Positions 1 to 10,555 of a stretch of DNA of 39,591 nucleotides are shown piece after piece. The first letter of the stretch is position 1. Every line of letters starts with the position of its first letter. A program made the translations under genes and the position numbers. The notes beneath the pieces were generated by a model, which saw only the letters and a list, made by a program, of their open reading frames with translations, was not told where the DNA came from and did no database searches. Source of the DNA: Candidatus Aminicenantota bacterium (GTDB taxonomy: Bacteria > Acidobacteriota > Aminicenantia > Aminicenantales > UBA4085); NCBI GenBank assembly GCA_026393895.1, contig JAPKZG010000004.1, positions 1-39,591 of the forward strand, in the 5' to 3' direction.

Positions 1-1855
1 CGCCGTAGACGTGCGGCCCGTACCAGTAATTCCATTCGTCCTGGACGATGGGGACGAACTTCCCCTTGAGGGCGGGGATCGTCTTCTGATATTTGCGGTG
101 GGCGTCGGCGATCCGTTTGACCTCGGCCGGCGCAAGGCTGATGTGGCTCATCAGCCCCGGTTGCGTCTGAACATAGAAATGCTCGCTCATGTAATCCATG
201 AAGTCGGCCGCGCCGGCCAGCATCCCCTCGCTCCATTTTCCGACGGAACCGACGGCGATCAATTTGATCGAGGCGTCCTTTTCTCGCATCGCCCGGGCGA
301 ACCGAATGTGCTTCTTGACGTAATCGCCGAGCGGCATGTGGCCGAGCTGCCAGTCTCCGTACATTTCGTTGCCGATCGACCAATAGACGACCTTCCACGG
401 GGCGGGGTGGCCGTTTTGGGCACGGAGTTTGCCCATCGGCGTCGTCTCCGCGCCGTTGAGGTATTCCACCTCGTCGGCCGCCTGGATCTCGCTCCCCTGC
501 CCGGAGTTCACGGCGATATAGGGCTCCGTTCCGAGAATCTCGCAGAAGCGCATGAACTCGTGGATGCCGACATCCATGTGCTCCACGCCCGACCAAGCCG
601 GGTTCTTCCGCGGCGGCCGTTTGTCCCGGTCACCCAGACCGTCCTTCCAATCATAGCCGCTGACGAAATTTCCGCCCGGCCAGCGATAAACAGGCGCGTT
701 CAATTCCTTGAGGACCGCCAGCACCTCGGGCCGGAACCCGTCGACGTTGTCGGCGGGCATGAGCGAGATTGTCCCGACCCGGAACGATTCGAGGCCGCCG
801 CTCGTGATCTCGAGCCGGGCGTTTTCGCTGGAAGCGCCGGCCCTGAAGGCCAGGGGAACGGTCCGATAGTCGGAACCGAGCGATTCAATGATGACCGTTT
901 GGCGATCGCAGGGGGCGGAGCCCCAGACCAGGGTGACGCGGAGGGGAAGCACGCCGGGATCGGCCGCGGCGACGATCCGGCCGGTATAGTTTTTTCCGGC
1001 GATGACCGCCAGGTTTTCCTGGACGAGGCCGCCCGGGATCCCGTCGCCGGTCAACCGGATTTCGGGCGCATGAACGCCGACGTATGGAAGGATCGGGTTC
1101 ATCCGGACGTTGCGCGGATCGCCGACGGCTTTCCACGGCGATTCGGGGTCGCCCACGGGGTAATAGAATTTCCGGTCCTCGAGCATCTCGGCCCAGATGC
1201 CCTGGTAAATGCCGCGGCCGAGATGTTCGATAAACTGACCGTAAATGTATTTGGAAATCGGGGCGGACGTCGCCGCCGTTTCGATGGTCGCCTGAGGTTT
1301 CATCGTCCGGGCCGAAAGCAATTCGAGCGACAGGTCGTCGAACCAGGCCGTTCCGGTCGCCCGGCCCCAACCGCCGAAAAGACAGTTGACCAAAACGCCG
1401 TCGTTGGCTCCGGTGTTAAAAACGATTTCGAGACGCGTCCAATCCCTGGTTCCGCTGATCGCCGGAGTGAGGACGTCGAGCCCGTCCAGGTTGAAGAGCG
1501 CGCCGAGGCTTTTCCCGGGGACGAGGTCCCGGGTCTTGATCCATCCGCTCAAGCGGTACTTGGCAAACGGCCGGACCGGCACTTCGGCCTGGAAATAGGC
1601 GTCGGACCCGGCCGTGGAGGAAATCCGGACGCTTCGCCCGCCTGTATGAAAGACGGTATCATCCGCGGTCAGCTGCCCTTTTTCTTCCCAGTCGATCGGC
1701 CGCCAGCCCTTGGGCAATCCGTTTTCGACGTCCTCAAACGAAGCGTTAACCAGAACGTTGGCGGTCCCGGCAGCGGGTTTTTGGGCCGGAGCGGGGACGA
1801 TAAATACCGCAAACAGAATTCCTATAACGGCAATTCGGATGCCTGATTTTTTCAT
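1..1855 (-). CDS. GH51 alpha-L-arabinofuranosidase, C-terminus cut by window edge
   Basis: The frame opens at 1855 behind a GAGGG ribosome site and stays open to base 1, giving about 618 residues without the C-terminus. It begins with a hydrophobic signal peptide ending near APAQ. A carbohydrate-binding-like beta-sandwich follows (NVLVNASFEDVENGLPKGW, about residues 35-195), then the GH51 barrel. The acid/base Glu sits in YWSIGNE (E497) and the nucleophile in QDEWNYWYG (E607). GH51 enzymes remove terminal alpha-L-arabinofuranosyl units from arabinan, arabinoxylan or arabinogalactan; the signal peptide points to periplasmic or secreted action. It lies directly downstream of a GH127 gene on the same strand (11 bp gap), so the two are probably co-transcribed. 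The missing part should be the C-terminal beta-domain. Family certain; exact substrate inferred. Confidence 0.93.
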   Translation of the reverse strand, partial: MKKSGIRIAVIGILFAVFIVPAPAQKPAAGTANVLVNASFEDVENGLPKGWRPIDWEEKGQLTADDTVFHTGGRSVRISSTAGSDAYFQAEVPVRPFAKYRLSGWIKTRDLVPGKSLGALFNLDGLDVLTPAISGTRDWTRLEIVFNTGANDGVLVNCLFGGWGRATGTAWFDDLSLELLSARTMKPQATIETAATSAPISKYIYGQFIEHLGRGIYQGIWAEMLEDRKFYYPVGDPESPWKAVGDPRNVRMNPILPYVGVHAPEIRLTGDGIPGGLVQENLAVIAGKNYTGRIVAAADPGVLPLRVTLVWGSAPCDRQTVIIESLGSDYRTVPLAFRAGASSENARLEITSGGLESFRVGTISLMPADNVDGFRPEVLAVLKELNAPVYRWPGGNFVSGYDWKDGLGDRDKRPPRKNPAWSGVEHMDVGIHEFMRFCEILGTEPYIAVNSGQGSEIQAADEVEYLNGAETTPMGKLRAQNGHPAPWKVVYWSIGNEMYGDWQLGHMPLGDYVKKHIRFARAMREKDASIKLIAVGSVGKWSEGMLAGAADFMDYMSEHFYVQTQPGLMSHISLAPAEVKRIADAHRKYQKTIPALKGKFVPIVQDEWNYWYGPHVYG

Positions 1856-1866
1856 CAATTCCCTCT

Positions 1867-4284
1867 TCACTTCACTTTCCACTCTTGGATTCCCGAGGAA
1901 AAATTCTCCGGCAGCTGAATCTCGAGCTTCAAAGCCGCGGTCTTCACCGGCGCGAAACGGACCGTGTTGTATGTGTCCTTCCCGACGCCGTACGCTCCCG
2001 CGGCCTTCACCTCGACCCATTGATCGCCGGATTGATAAAAGGCCTTCCAGGAAACGGGGATCCGGCACTCCCCCGTCCCGGTATCGTCGAACCAATAGAC
2101 GGAAGTTTCCGAGATGATCGAGGGTTTCGGAAAGTCAAACCGGATCCACTCGACCGTCCCCTTTTTCGGCCACCAGTGGACAAACCCGCCGGATTCATCG
2201 GCCGAGGTTGCGGGTTCAAAGAGGTTGTTGCCGCCGGGCAGTCCCCTGGCCCCTTCGGAGGCGGAAATCCGCGACATTGAAGCCAAGGTCGGCTCGGGAG
2301 TCGCCCGGACCTTCGCTTTTTCCGCTGCGAGCCAGACGGCCATGTCGCCGGGGCCGCGGTGGGCCCAGGCGTAGTACGGGATGAGCGTCAGGTTTTTCTT
2401 CTCGGCGATTTCCCGGCCGGATTTCATCCGGTAGGCCGTCGCTTCGCCGGTGACGACCGTCACGCCGTTCAACAAATCGGCCTTGTATTCGGCGGCCATC
2501 GGCGCGGCGGGGTTAAAAAGAAGATTAGAGACGGTCCCGCCGTTGTCGGCGAACTCGGCCGCGTAGACGAGCGGGCCGCGTTCGACCGCGATCCGGCCGG
2601 CGTCCGCCGCGACGTTCGAATTCGCCCGAACGAGGCGGATGGGCATCGAGAGGGAAATTTCGACGACGTCACCCTTGTTCCAGTTCCGGCCGATCAGGGC
2701 ATAGCCTTTTTCGATTTGATAAGAGACGGCCTCGCCGTTGACCTTGATCACCGGCTGTTCGGCGGCCTCCCCTTCGTAAACGTAGAGGTCGCTCGGGAGC
2801 GGACGGCCCTGGGCCCAACCAGGAATCCGGATCATCAGGGTCAGGACCGCGGCCTTTTTGGGCGCAAAATCGATTTTATCGTCGCCCGACCAGGGATACC
2901 GAGTCGTTTGGATCAGCCCGACTTTTCCGTTTTTCGTTTCGATGTCGGCCATACCCTGGGCGAACAAATTGACGTACACGCGATCGCCCGAGACGGCGTA
3001 GGCAAATCCGCCCATTTCGGCGATGAACCGGGCGACGTTGGGCGGACAGCAGGCGCAGGTGAACCAGGGCGTCCGTTGCGTGTCGCCGCGGGAGGCCAGC
3101 GGATTGGGATAGAAGAAGAGATCACCGCTCATTCCGGCGCCCGAAAGGAAGGCGTTCAGGGCGGCCCGCTCGAAAAGGTCCATGTATTTCGCGTCGCCGT
3201 GATGACGGAACATCCGGTAATTCCAGAGGGCGTAGGCGATCGTCGCGCAGGTTTCGGCATAGCCGGTTTCGTTCCCCAATTCATAGGCCGGGCCGAAGCC
3301 CTCGATCCCGCCGGCTGAGCCGATCCCTCCCGTCAAATAGAGTTTTTTCGAAACGACGTCCTCCCAGATCTTGTCCAGCGCGGCTAAGTAACGGAGATCG
3401 CCGGAAAGAGCGGCGACGTCGGCCATGCCCGAATAGAGGTAGGCCGCCCGGACGGCGTGGCCGACGGCCTCGTCCTGCTCGAGGACCGGTTTTTGATCCT
3501 GGGAATATTCCCCGTACAATTCATGGCCGGCCGCGTTGCCTCGTTGATCGATAAAGAATTTGGCCAAGTCGAGGTATTTTTTCTTCCGTGTCAACCGGTA
3601 CAACTTCACGAGGCCGATCTCGATTTCCTCATGGCCGGGGACGCGCTTGAGCTGTTTTTTACCCGGACCGAACGTCCGGACGATGAAGTCGGCGTTTTTC
3701 AGGGCGACGTCGAGGAAATTGCGTTGTCCGGTTGCCTGGAAATGGGCCGCGGCCGCTTCGTACATGTGGCCGGCGTCGTAGAGTTCGTGGCTCATATACA
3801 GGTTGACCCAGCGCTCGGGCCCCGACATCTCGGGCGGGGCGGCCGGGTTGATCGTCCGGGCGGTGTAGAGATACCCGTCGGGTTCCTGGGCGGCGGCGAT
3901 CTTGGCGATCCAAACGTCGAGGTCCTTGACCAGCGCGGGGTCCGGCTGAAGCATCAAGACGTACGAGGCGGCCTCGACGACCTTATAAACGTCGGAGTCG
4001 TCGAAGGGATAAACCGTCATGAATTTGCCGCCTTTTGTCCCTTGAAGCGCGGCCGCGGCCAGCTCGAAGTTCTTGAGCCGGTTGGTCTGCTCGCTTTCCT
4101 TCATCTCGTGGCGGATGGTGACGGCGACGTCGGTTTTCTGGCGTTCGGCCCAGAACCCGTCCGTGAACTTGACGGCCGTCATCGGGACGTCCTTGATCGG
4201 GTAGTCCGGACTTTGCGTTTTCGTACACGCAACCAAGCCGAAAAAAATTACGAGCAGCGCGGCGCACCTGACGAATGGTTTCAT
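1867..4284 (-). CDS. GH127 beta-L-arabinofuranosidase lipoprotein
   Basis: The start at 4284 is chosen for its GGGAGGA site and because it opens a lipoprotein signal (lipobox LVAC); the frame is open further upstream without such support. The 805-residue product has the DUF1680/GH127 alpha/alpha-barrel. Its zinc/catalytic set is visible: E344 and C346 in ETC, C412-C413 in CACCPPN, and E328 in GGIEGF. The E328-E344 spacing of 16 equals that of E322/E338 in the characterised enzyme HypBA1. In that family a cysteine is the nucleophile and a glutamate the acid/base, cutting terminal beta-linked arabinofuranose as in extensin-type side chains. The last roughly 140 residues look like a discoidin-type carbohydrate-binding module. 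Its place beside GH51 and near arabinose catabolism genes supports arabinose release. Confidence 0.93.
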   Translation of the reverse strand: MKPFVRCAALLVIFFGLVACTKTQSPDYPIKDVPMTAVKFTDGFWAERQKTDVAVTIRHEMKESEQTNRLKNFELAAAALQGTKGGKFMTVYPFDDSDVYKVVEAASYVLMLQPDPALVKDLDVWIAKIAAAQEPDGYLYTARTINPAAPPEMSGPERWVNLYMSHELYDAGHMYEAAAAHFQATGQRNFLDVALKNADFIVRTFGPGKKQLKRVPGHEEIEIGLVKLYRLTRKKKYLDLAKFFIDQRGNAAGHELYGEYSQDQKPVLEQDEAVGHAVRAAYLYSGMADVAALSGDLRYLAALDKIWEDVVSKKLYLTGGIGSAGGIEGFGPAYELGNETGYAETCATIAYALWNYRMFRHHGDAKYMDLFERAALNAFLSGAGMSGDLFFYPNPLASRGDTQRTPWFTCACCPPNVARFIAEMGGFAYAVSGDRVYVNLFAQGMADIETKNGKVGLIQTTRYPWSGDDKIDFAPKKAAVLTLMIRIPGWAQGRPLPSDLYVYEGEAAEQPVIKVNGEAVSYQIEKGYALIGRNWNKGDVVEISLSMPIRLVRANSNVAADAGRIAVERGPLVYAAEFADNGGTVSNLLFNPAAPMAAEYKADLLNGVTVVTGEATAYRMKSGREIAEKKNLTLIPYYAWAHRGPGDMAVWLAAEKAKVRATPEPTLASMSRISASEGARGLPGGNNLFEPATSADESGGFVHWWPKKGTVEWIRFDFPKPSIISETSVYWFDDTGTGECRIPVSWKAFYQSGDQWVEVKAAGAYGVGKDTYNTVRFAPVKTAALKLEIQLPENFSSGIQEWKVK

Positions 4285-4376
4285 GAGGGAATCCTCCCGG
4301 TTTAAAAAAATGGAGCGGAGGGCGCAAAACATCGGGAAAGTACTATGATATAGAAAGAAGAATATTTCAAGGTGCC

Positions 4377-4404
4377 TTGGAAGGGGACGGATTTTTGCTA
4401 TGAT
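4377..4404 (+). promoter_or_regulatory. Candidate sigma70 promoter of the GH36-like gene
   Basis: TTGGAA at 4377-4382 and TATGAT at 4399-4404 are separated by 16 bp. They sit about 24 bp before the ATG at 4428, in the 143-bp divergent gap between the GH127 and GH36-like genes. The -10 matches 5 of 6 and the -35 4 of 6. Confidence 0.5.
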
Positions 4405-4427
4405 AGCGGGAGAAACGGAGGCTCCGC

Positions 4428-6557
4428 ATGAGAAAGGCAATCCCGTACCGTCCGCACGGCTTTGCGCCCGCCCTTGGTTTAATCATCGTGTTGACGCAAG
4501 CCCCGCTTTTCGCCGTGGCCGCCGGCGCCCCGCCGAATTCACCCGGCCGGGTCGGAATCAACGGAAACTCCTTAAGCCTCATCTATGCCGGGGAGACGAT
4601 ATTCGAGGGAACGGTCGAAAACAAGTCCTCGACGTTTGAGGTCCGGACGCAGGTCCTTCGAACCGGCGATAAAATCGAGCAGGTCGTTTACCTCTTCGGC
4701 GCCGAACCCGGCTCACCGATCGTCCTGACCGGGCGGATCCGCGGCAGCGAGGAGGCTTTTCCCTGCGAGGTCGACCGTCGCGACCGGAGAGGGGCCGGGC
4801 CTTTGATCGTCCGCCACGTTTCCGGCCTCAGCCGCAGCCTCCTCAACCGGGCCGTTTACGACCGCCGCGGCGATTGGGTCGTCTCGGCGGACTCGAACGC
4901 CGCGGTGACGATCCGGCCGGCCGGTCTCGAAGCGGGGCGGCAAGCGTTCGACCTCGCCGCCGAGGGCGGCGAAATCACCCTGCGCTTCCGGCCGCGCTAT
5001 TACAACAAGCATCGCGGCCTGGAATATTTCGAACCCTGGACCTATGAGCCCTGGAAAGATTCCGTGGCCGGATGGACCTCGTGGTTCGCCTTCTTTGACC
5101 GGATCACCGAGGAGGACGTCGTAGAGACGGCCGCGGCGTTCGCCGAAGCTTTGAAATCGTTCGGGTATGATTATTTCCAGATCGACGACGGCTACCAGCA
5201 AATCCAGGGGGCTCCGGAAAAATGGCTCAACCCCAACGTCAAATTCCCCAAGGGCCTTCCCTTTCTCGTCGAAACGATCAGAAAGCGCGGTCTCAAGCCC
5301 GGCATCTGGACGGCGGCTTCGGTTTTGGATTCTCCTCCGGTCAAGGAACATCCCGAATGGTTCGTCCGCGACGGAAAAGGCGTGCCCGTCAGGGGCAACT
5401 GGATCGGTTGGGTCCTTGACGCTTCCAATCCCGTTGCTCTCGAGCGGATGGTCAAGGCTCTTTATCGCGGCCTCGTCGGACAGGGCTGGCAGTATTTCAA
5501 GCTTGACGCCCTCCGGCATCTCCGCTACGAAGGATACAACGCCAACCGCGATTATTTCGATAAAAAGGGGGTCGAGCCCGCCGCGGCGCTCCGGCGCTAT
5601 GTCCAGGCGGTCCGGGACATGATCGGCCGGGGCCGGTTTCTCCTGGCCTGCTGGGGCATCCGGCCCGAGCTCGCCGGCCTGGTCGATGCCTGCCGGATCG
5701 GAGACGACGGGTTCGCCTACGCCGGGCTGGCTCAGTTCAATTCCTTCAACAACGTCGTCTGGAGAAACGACCCGGACCATATCGAACTCGACGCCGACGG
5801 TTACCGCTCGACACTGGTCACGACCCTCACCGGCTCGCTGATGATGTTGACGGACAAGCCCGCGACCTACCGGACGGAGGCCGTCGAGCCGGCCAGGCGG
5901 ACAGCCCCGGTTCTCTTCACCCGGCCGGGGCAGATCTACGACGTCGATCCTTCCCGCTCCGCGCTCATCGCCAAGACGGACACCGAAGTCAGCGGCGGCG
6001 GGCCGCGGCCGTTCGACGCCGGCTATACGCCCTCCTGTTTTCTCTATTCCCTGGAGATCGACCGGCCGTTTGAAAACTGGTTGGCGCTCGGACGGACGGG
6101 CGGAGATTTCTCCGAAATCCGGCTGGACGACCTCGGTCTGGACCCGGCCAAGGAGTATTACATTTTTGAATTCTGGTCGAAGAAGCTCCTGGGGAGCTTC
6201 AGCGGCGCATTCGCTCCCGGCCCCCTCGATCCCCGTTTCCGGTCGCAGGCGTTCGTGATCCGGGAGAGAACAGCCTATCCCCAGGTCATCGCCACCAACC
6301 GGCACGTGACGGGCGGCGGGCCGGACCTCGAAACCGTCCATTGGGACGGCGGGATTCTTTCGGGGAAAAGCCGGGCGATTCCCGGCGATCCCTACATTCT
6401 TTATCTTACGGAACCGGATGGATATTTGCTCGACAAAGTCGAGGCGGCGGGGGCGAACGTCGAAAAAATCGACCGCGACGGCCGCCTCGCCCGGGTCACC
6501 CTGGCGGCCAAGGGCAACGAGGCGATTTCCTGGAAGGCCCGATTTGTCCGAACATAG
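4428..6557 (+). CDS. GH36/GH27-type alpha-galactosidase-like glycoside hydrolase
   Basis: Start ATG follows CGGAGG at good distance. The 709-residue protein has an N-terminal signal or anchor segment (to about residue 32), a beta-domain, then a melibiase-type barrel. The substrate-pocket motif QIDDGYQ is present, the likely nucleophile is D360 in YFKLDAL, and the likely acid/base is D426/D427 in CRIGDDGF. This pattern fits clan GH-D (alpha-galactosidases, raffinose-synthase-like enzymes). Secreted action on alpha-galactosyl side chains of plant glycans is a reasonable inference, but substrate cannot be read from sequence; alpha-N-acetylgalactosaminidase or beta-L-arabinopyranosidase are alternatives in this clan. 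It is divergent from GH127 and shares its short regulatory gap. Confidence 0.82.
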   Translation: MRKAIPYRPHGFAPALGLIIVLTQAPLFAVAAGAPPNSPGRVGINGNSLSLIYAGETIFEGTVENKSSTFEVRTQVLRTGDKIEQVVYLFGAEPGSPIVLTGRIRGSEEAFPCEVDRRDRRGAGPLIVRHVSGLSRSLLNRAVYDRRGDWVVSADSNAAVTIRPAGLEAGRQAFDLAAEGGEITLRFRPRYYNKHRGLEYFEPWTYEPWKDSVAGWTSWFAFFDRITEEDVVETAAAFAEALKSFGYDYFQIDDGYQQIQGAPEKWLNPNVKFPKGLPFLVETIRKRGLKPGIWTAASVLDSPPVKEHPEWFVRDGKGVPVRGNWIGWVLDASNPVALERMVKALYRGLVGQGWQYFKLDALRHLRYEGYNANRDYFDKKGVEPAAALRRYVQAVRDMIGRGRFLLACWGIRPELAGLVDACRIGDDGFAYAGLAQFNSFNNVVWRNDPDHIELDADGYRSTLVTTLTGSLMMLTDKPATYRTEAVEPARRTAPVLFTRPGQIYDVDPSRSALIAKTDTEVSGGGPRPFDAGYTPSCFLYSLEIDRPFENWLALGRTGGDFSEIRLDDLGLDPAKEYYIFEFWSKKLLGSFSGAFAPGPLDPRFRSQAFVIRERTAYPQVIATNRHVTGGGPDLETVHWDGGILSGKSRAIPGDPYILYLTEPDGYLLDKVEAAGANVEKIDRDGRLARVTLAAKGNEAISWKARFVRT

Positions 6558-6588
6558 GACAATATTGAGGGGGAACCCTGACTCCCTT

Positions 6589-6618
6589 GGAGAGAAACCA
6601 TTTTTGGGGTTTCTCTCC
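6589..6618 (+). terminator. Perfect 11-bp stem-loop after the GH36-like gene
   Basis: GGAGAGAAACC (6589-6599) pairs perfectly with GGTTTCTCTCC (6608-6618) around an 8-nt loop, 32 bp past the stop codon. No U-tract follows, so this is either a factor-dependent terminator/RNA 3' stabiliser or the first hairpin of the repetitive element that follows. Confidence 0.5.
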
Positions 6619-6717
6619 TGGCCTTGCCGTCCTCCCCACTTCTTAGTGCGAGGGCAACGCACCCGTCCCGCATCTCCAAGGTCGATGGCGAGGAACTGTC
6701 GCTGCCTCTCATCCTAG

Positions 6718-6862
6718 GAAGCCTATGGCGATGACTTATCTTAGGACGGGCATATTATGATATAGGTGAGGCATTGCCTTTTTCGGATTTCCTCTAGGTC
6801 CTACACGACCCTTGGGAGTTAGGGCAATGAAGCCTTACTCGATGACTTATCTAAGGCAGGGC
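6718..6862. repeat. Two copies of a degenerate structured repeat, 111-bp period
   Basis: The block beginning at 6718 recurs at 6829. Both start GAAGCCT, then GATGACTTATCTTAGG (6730-6745) versus GATGACTTATCTAAGG (6841-6856), then ACGGGC versus CAGGGC. The similarity fades but continues into a hairpin-prone GAGGC/GGGGC segment about 35-40 bp later. A weaker third relative may lie at about 6590-6660. Confidence 0.65.
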
Positions 6863-6984
6863 TCACTTTGATTTATACGGGGCAGTTCCTTTCCTGGGTT
6901 CTCCCCTTACCCTCCCCGCCGCTCCCTTCGATAACCGCAAATCGGGATTTACGTATATGATATTATCCAGGAGAGGAGAATTCC

Positions 6985-7284
6985 ATGGCCGGAGAAGAAG
7001 CGATCATCATTCATATGATTCAAAAAAAGATCATCCGCAAGTTCCGGGATCAATGCGCGACCGACCCGCGGCAGGCAACAACCCTGGAATCACTCGGCGT
7101 TAAAAACCGGAAAATCGCAAAATGCCTGATCCGGAAAAAGGTCCTCGTCGGCGTGGGAGATGACCGCTTTTACCTGGACGAGGACGCCGCCGAACAGTTT
7201 TTTAAAAAGAAACGTCGGGCCGCGTACGCCGTGCTGATCATCGCGATTATTGCCGCCCTCATCGCGATCCTCATAACCAAATAG
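6985..7284 (+). CDS. Small winged-helix-like protein with C-terminal membrane anchor
   Basis: A 99-residue protein with a strong GGAGAGGAG site before its ATG. Residues 1-75 are basic and look like a small helix-turn-helix-type fold (segments LESLGVKNRKIAKCLIRKKVL and DRFYLDEDAAEQFF). Residues 78-97 are one hydrophobic helix ending ILITK. No family recognised. It is followed at 7385 by another uncharacterised gene and then hppA on the same strand, so it may be first in a three-gene transcript. The topology suggests a tail-anchored cytoplasmic domain; function unknown. Confidence 0.75.
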   Translation: MAGEEAIIIHMIQKKIIRKFRDQCATDPRQATTLESLGVKNRKIAKCLIRKKVLVGVGDDRFYLDEDAAEQFFKKKRRAAYAVLIIAIIAALIAILITK

Positions 7285-7384
7285 CCCTCCCCCTTTCTTG
7301 ACATTCGGCGGAGCGGAAGATATTCTCCGTTTTACCCGAAAGAAATTTTCATCCCCGGCCTCGGAAAAGGAAATGGAGGGCGTC

Positions 7385-8218
7385 ATGGGCCAGGAAATCA
7401 ATCTTGTTCTCAACATCCCCAACGGCAGCGTTACGGCGACGAGTCTCGGGATCGAGGGATACGCGAAGCATCGGAGCCCCGGTTCCGGGAAACACTTCCG
7501 GGGAAAAACCATCATGGTCGATCTCGCGCTCGACGGCGACCGCCCGGCGTTTCGTTTTTACGAGGAGGGCGGATGGCGGGATTCCAATGGCGACGCGTTG
7601 ATCGCCCTCGCCTCCGTCCGCTCGGGAAAAAGGACGAAAACGGCCTTGTCGAATGACGGATTCAACGTCACCCCGCTCAGCGCCTATCACGGCGTCTATC
7701 TGGTCAAAACAGGCGGGGCGATCCTGTCGATGGCGCCGCCGGAACGCCTGATTGATTACCTCAAACACGCCTGTCATGAGGAAATGACGGCCGATCAGGT
7801 CGCCCGATCCATCGATCGTCCGGCCCCGGCGAACCGGACGCCCCGTCTCCTGATGATTCTCGCCCCGATTCAATTTCTTTTATTGACGAATCTCACGCCG
7901 GAAGAATATGGCTGGTACGCGACCCATCGGCCGGGCAAAATCTTCCGCCGGCTGATGTTCGCCGAGCTGCGCGCGGAACAACCCGAGATCGCGGCCGCCA
8001 GCCGCTTCAGCGACGCCCGGAAGGAACTGGCGGCGGATCCCGCCAAAAAAACCAAGAGCATCGTTTTCGGAGAATGCCTCAACGATGTCCCGTTCCGGGA
8101 TTGGGCCGGTTATTGCGGCGACGTTCCCGGTGGACTCTATGTCGGCGACCGGGACGGAATTTCCCGGTGGTCGTTCCCGAAAACCATCCCGCGATCCTGG
8201 GATCGCCTGGACGGATGA
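7385..8218 (+). CDS. Uncharacterised protein upstream of hppA
   Basis: The chosen ATG at 7385 has GGAGGG six bases before it; the frame is open back to 7298 without a comparable site. The 277-residue product has no signal peptide. It has a beta-rich N-terminal half, including GRGKTIMVDLALDGD-type segments near residues 35-50, and one hydrophobic stretch (LLMILAPIQFLLL) at about residues 155-168. I recognise no family. It ends 21 bp before hppA, so co-transcription is likely. A link to the pyrophosphatase is only positional. Confidence 0.7.
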   Translation: MGQEINLVLNIPNGSVTATSLGIEGYAKHRSPGSGKHFRGKTIMVDLALDGDRPAFRFYEEGGWRDSNGDALIALASVRSGKRTKTALSNDGFNVTPLSAYHGVYLVKTGGAILSMAPPERLIDYLKHACHEEMTADQVARSIDRPAPANRTPRLLMILAPIQFLLLTNLTPEEYGWYATHRPGKIFRRLMFAELRAEQPEIAAASRFSDARKELAADPAKKTKSIVFGECLNDVPFRDWAGYCGDVPGGLYVGDRDGISRWSFPKTIPRSWDRLDG

Positions 8219-8239
8219 ATCGAACAAAAGGACATCTTT

Positions 8240-10492
<2,253 letters not shown>

Positions 10493-10532
10493 GGCCGCCA
10501 ACGGCCGTCTCCCCGGCCCGCGGCGCGCTCGA

Positions 10533-10550
10533 CCGGGGACGCGTCCCCGG
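10533..10550. terminator. 18-bp perfect palindrome between convergent genes
   Basis: CCGGGGACGCGTCCCCGG is a perfect palindrome in the 63-bp gap between the ends of hppA (10492) and the BNR gene (10556). It would form a 7-bp GC stem with a 4-nt loop on either strand. No U-tract, so a bidirectional terminator role is inferred from position. Confidence 0.45.
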
Positions 10551-10555
10551 ATGTC

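Larger units (their letters stand above)
6558..6984. other. 427-bp non-coding stretch with hairpins and degenerate tandem units
   Basis: No credible coding frame is present. It holds an 11-bp perfect inverted repeat just after the GH36-like gene, then two clearly related units of 111-bp period, then the upstream region of the 99-residue protein gene. Several short complementary arms (GAGG...CCTC, GGGG...CCCC) recur at matching places in the units, suggesting RNA structure. No named riboswitch or small RNA could be assigned by eye. Confidence 0.6.

Noticed and set aside
11-1846. 611-codon plus-strand open frame
   Set aside because: It is the antisense shadow of the GH51 gene, whose minus-strand frame has signal peptide, motifs and ribosome site.
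4713-6662. 649-codon minus-strand open frame
   Set aside because: Arg/Pro/Gly-rich shadow of the GH36-like gene; no motifs, extends past the real stop only because of high GC.
6558-6984. CRISPR array or tRNA cluster
   Set aside because: Only two long degenerate units, no short exact repeats with unique spacers, and no cloverleaf.
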